Origin: Actinocorallia herbida
Lineage (GTDB): Bacteria > Actinomycetota > Actinomycetes > Streptosporangiales > Streptosporangiaceae
Length of the DNA: 64,000 nt
NCBI RefSeq assembly: GCF_003751225.1
Contig: NZ_RJKE01000001.1
Location: forward strand, 5,952,001 to 6,016,000
Direction: 5' to 3'
In this document: one piece after another, positions 62,798-64,000 of the stretch
Numbering within the stretch: position 1 is the first letter of the stretch
Layout of the letters: every line of letters starts with the position of its first letter
Translations under genes and position numbers: made by a program
The notes under the pieces: model-generated
What the model saw: the letters and a program-made list of their open reading frames with translations, nothing else
The model's database searches: none
What the model was told of the DNA's origin: nothing

Positions 62798-63565
62798 CTA
62801 CTCGAACATGGGCGGGCGCTTTTCGAGGAACGCCGTGACGCCCTCTCGTCCGTCGGGGGTAGCGGCGTTGAGGCGGATCGCCAGGGCCTCTCGGCGCATC
62901 ACGCTCTCGGGGTCGGGTTCTACTGCGGCGCGCAGGAGGCGCTTGGTGGACGCCAGTGCACCGACGGGACCGCGCAGCAGCTGGGCCACCAGTTCTTCAG
63001 ATGTCTTGGCGAGGTCCGCGTCCGGCACGACACGCGCGATGAGCCCGGCGGCATGGGCTTCCTGCGCCGTCAGGGTGTCGTTGAGGAGAGCGACGCGGAG
63101 CATGCGGTGGAGGCCGAGTGTGTGCGTCAGCATGCTGGCGCCGCCGTCGATGTTCAGGCCGACCTTGGTGTAGCCGAGGCTGAACCGGGCGGATTCGGCC
63201 GCGACGACGATGTCGGCCGCCGCGGCCAGGGGGAAGCCGGCGCCTGCGACATGGCCTTGAACGACGGACACCACGATCGCCTCGGCACGGACCAGCTCGC
63301 TGACCACGCGGTGCAGGGCGTCGGCGAGATCATCGATGTAATCGGCCACGTCTGCGCTGCGCGCGAACGCGCCGAGATCACCGCCCACGGAGAAGAACCG
63401 GCCCTGCGCCGCAAGGACGATGACTCGGGCGCCGTCGCGGCGGGCGCTCCGCACCGCGTCGAACAGCTCTCCCACCGACTCCCGGTGGACCGGGTTGCCG
63501 TGCTCGGGGTCGGCGAGCGTGATGCGGGCGCAGCCGTCGGAGAAGACGCATTCGACGTGGCTCAC
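62798..63565 (-). CDS. Enoyl-CoA hydratase/isomerase family protein
   Basis: A 255-residue crotonase: VIVLAAQGRFFSVGGDLGAF and VSVVQGHVAGAGFPLAAAADIVVAAESARFSLGYTKVGLNIDGG. The usual second Glu region reads YTKVGLNIDGGAS, with Asp, which is common in PaaG/isomerase-like members. The GTG start lies 1 bp after the stop of the LLM gene on its right, so they share a transcript. Confidence 0.88.
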   Translation of the reverse strand: MSHVECVFSDGCARITLADPEHGNPVHRESVGELFDAVRSARRDGARVIVLAAQGRFFSVGGDLGAFARSADVADYIDDLADALHRVVSELVRAEAIVVSVVQGHVAGAGFPLAAAADIVVAAESARFSLGYTKVGLNIDGGASMLTHTLGLHRMLRVALLNDTLTAQEAHAAGLIARVVPDADLAKTSEELVAQLLRGPVGALASTKRLLRAAVEPDPESVMRREALAIRLNAATPDGREGVTAFLEKRPPMFE

Positions 63566-63566
63566 C

Positions 63567-64000
63567 TCAGCCCTCCAGGAGGGCGAGGCTGTTGCGGGCG
63601 TAGGTCGCGCGGCGGCGGTCGCTGGTGAGGAAGGACGGGGCGGCGAGGTAGGTCAGGTCGCGGGCCAGTGAGCCTTCGGCCTGGCGCTTGGCGAGCTGGG
63701 CGCGGGCCTCGGCGGTGGTGCCGCAGACGGTGATCTCCGCGAGCATCTCGTCGGTGACGGCGGCGGCCATGCCGTCGATGTCGCCCTTGCGGAAGGCGTC
63801 GCGCTGGCGCTCGACCTCCTCGGTCCAGCCGTGGTGCTCGACGTAGGGGTCGTAGGTCTTCACCGTCAGGTAGAAGCCGACCATGCGGCGGGCGTCGCGG
63901 ATGGCGCGCTCGGGGGCCTCGTCGTCGACGGCGGTGATCAGCCAGCCGTGCTCGGTGAAGCCTTCGGGGGCGTTCGCGGTGGCGGGGCGCACGATATCCC
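63567..64000 (-). CDS. LLM class F420-dependent oxidoreductase, 5' end outside window
   Basis: Only the C-terminal 144 codons are present; the frame is open at the window edge. APERAIRDARRMVGFYLTVKTYDPYVEHHGW and EMLAEITVCGTTAEARAQLAKRQAEG are typical of the C-terminal third of luciferase-like F420-dependent oxidoreductases. It probably makes the first redox step for the hydratase encoded next to it. The start is not visible. Confidence 0.8.
   Translation of the reverse strand, partial: DIVRPATANAPEGFTEHGWLITAVDDEAPERAIRDARRMVGFYLTVKTYDPYVEHHGWTEEVERQRDAFRKGDIDGMAAAVTDEMLAEITVCGTTAEARAQLAKRQAEGSLARDLTYLAAPSFLTSDRRRATYARNSLALLEG

Overview
The window is about 64 kb of high-GC actinobacterial chromosome. 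Codons favour G or C in the third position, many starts are GTG or TTG, genes in operons overlap by ATGA or GTGA, and two F420-type (LLM class) oxidoreductases and a mycofactocin-coupled type SDR are present. This fits a soil actinomycete, perhaps of the Streptosporangiales, but the genus is inferred only. No rRNA, tRNA or CRISPR array was seen.

From 1 to 9.7 kb lie a partial FAD oxidoreductase, a PucR regulator, a TetR regulator, an aldo/keto reductase with a divergent AraC regulator, an MFS carrier, a PaaK-like acyl/aryl-CoA ligase and a second AraC regulator. From 9.8 to 20.5 kb is a plus-strand operon for CoA-thioester catabolism: LLM oxidoreductase, ACAD10-type kinase-like protein, two acyl-CoA dehydrogenases, CaiB-type CoA transferase/racemase, thiolase, FadB-like bifunctional enzyme and FadD-like ligase. 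Together these cover activation, alpha-methyl handling and a full beta-oxidation turn.

From 20.6 to 30.5 kb is an island of mobile and defence DNA. It holds mosaic gene fragments (hydrolase, integrase, glycosidase, acyl-CoA dehydrogenase, IS5-type transposase), a frameshifted DUF6036-like gene with its small partner, a Uma2 nuclease-like protein, a frameshifted tyrosine recombinase, and the most interesting locus. That locus is a three-gene overlapping operon (about 24.5-28.4 kb) encoding a Rad50-like ABC ATPase with a zinc-hook motif, a winged-helix-like middle protein and a DUF4297-like putative nuclease. It has the organisation of an ABC-three-component conflict system.

From 30.6 to 36.5 kb is a LacI-controlled glycoside operon (MFS sugar carrier, membrane-anchored esterase, GH3 beta-glucosidase) with a clear operator. 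From 36.7 to 46.7 kb are redox enzymes (aldo/keto reductase, aldehyde dehydrogenase, SDRs, enoyl-CoA hydratase) with LysR and TetR regulators and visible palindromic operators.

From 46.7 to 64 kb is a second catabolic cluster: TetR, SDRs, CaiB-type enzyme, enoyl-CoA hydratases, thioesterase II, metallo-hydrolase, a double-length FadR-like regulator, a branched-chain-amino-acid-type ABC importer in which both permeases and one ATPase are fused into one protein, aldehyde dehydrogenase and an LLM oxidoreductase. Several of its promoters share a GTRAACYWAGT-like half-site, one inside a 44-bp palindrome, suggesting a common regulon. The substrate cannot be read from the sequence.
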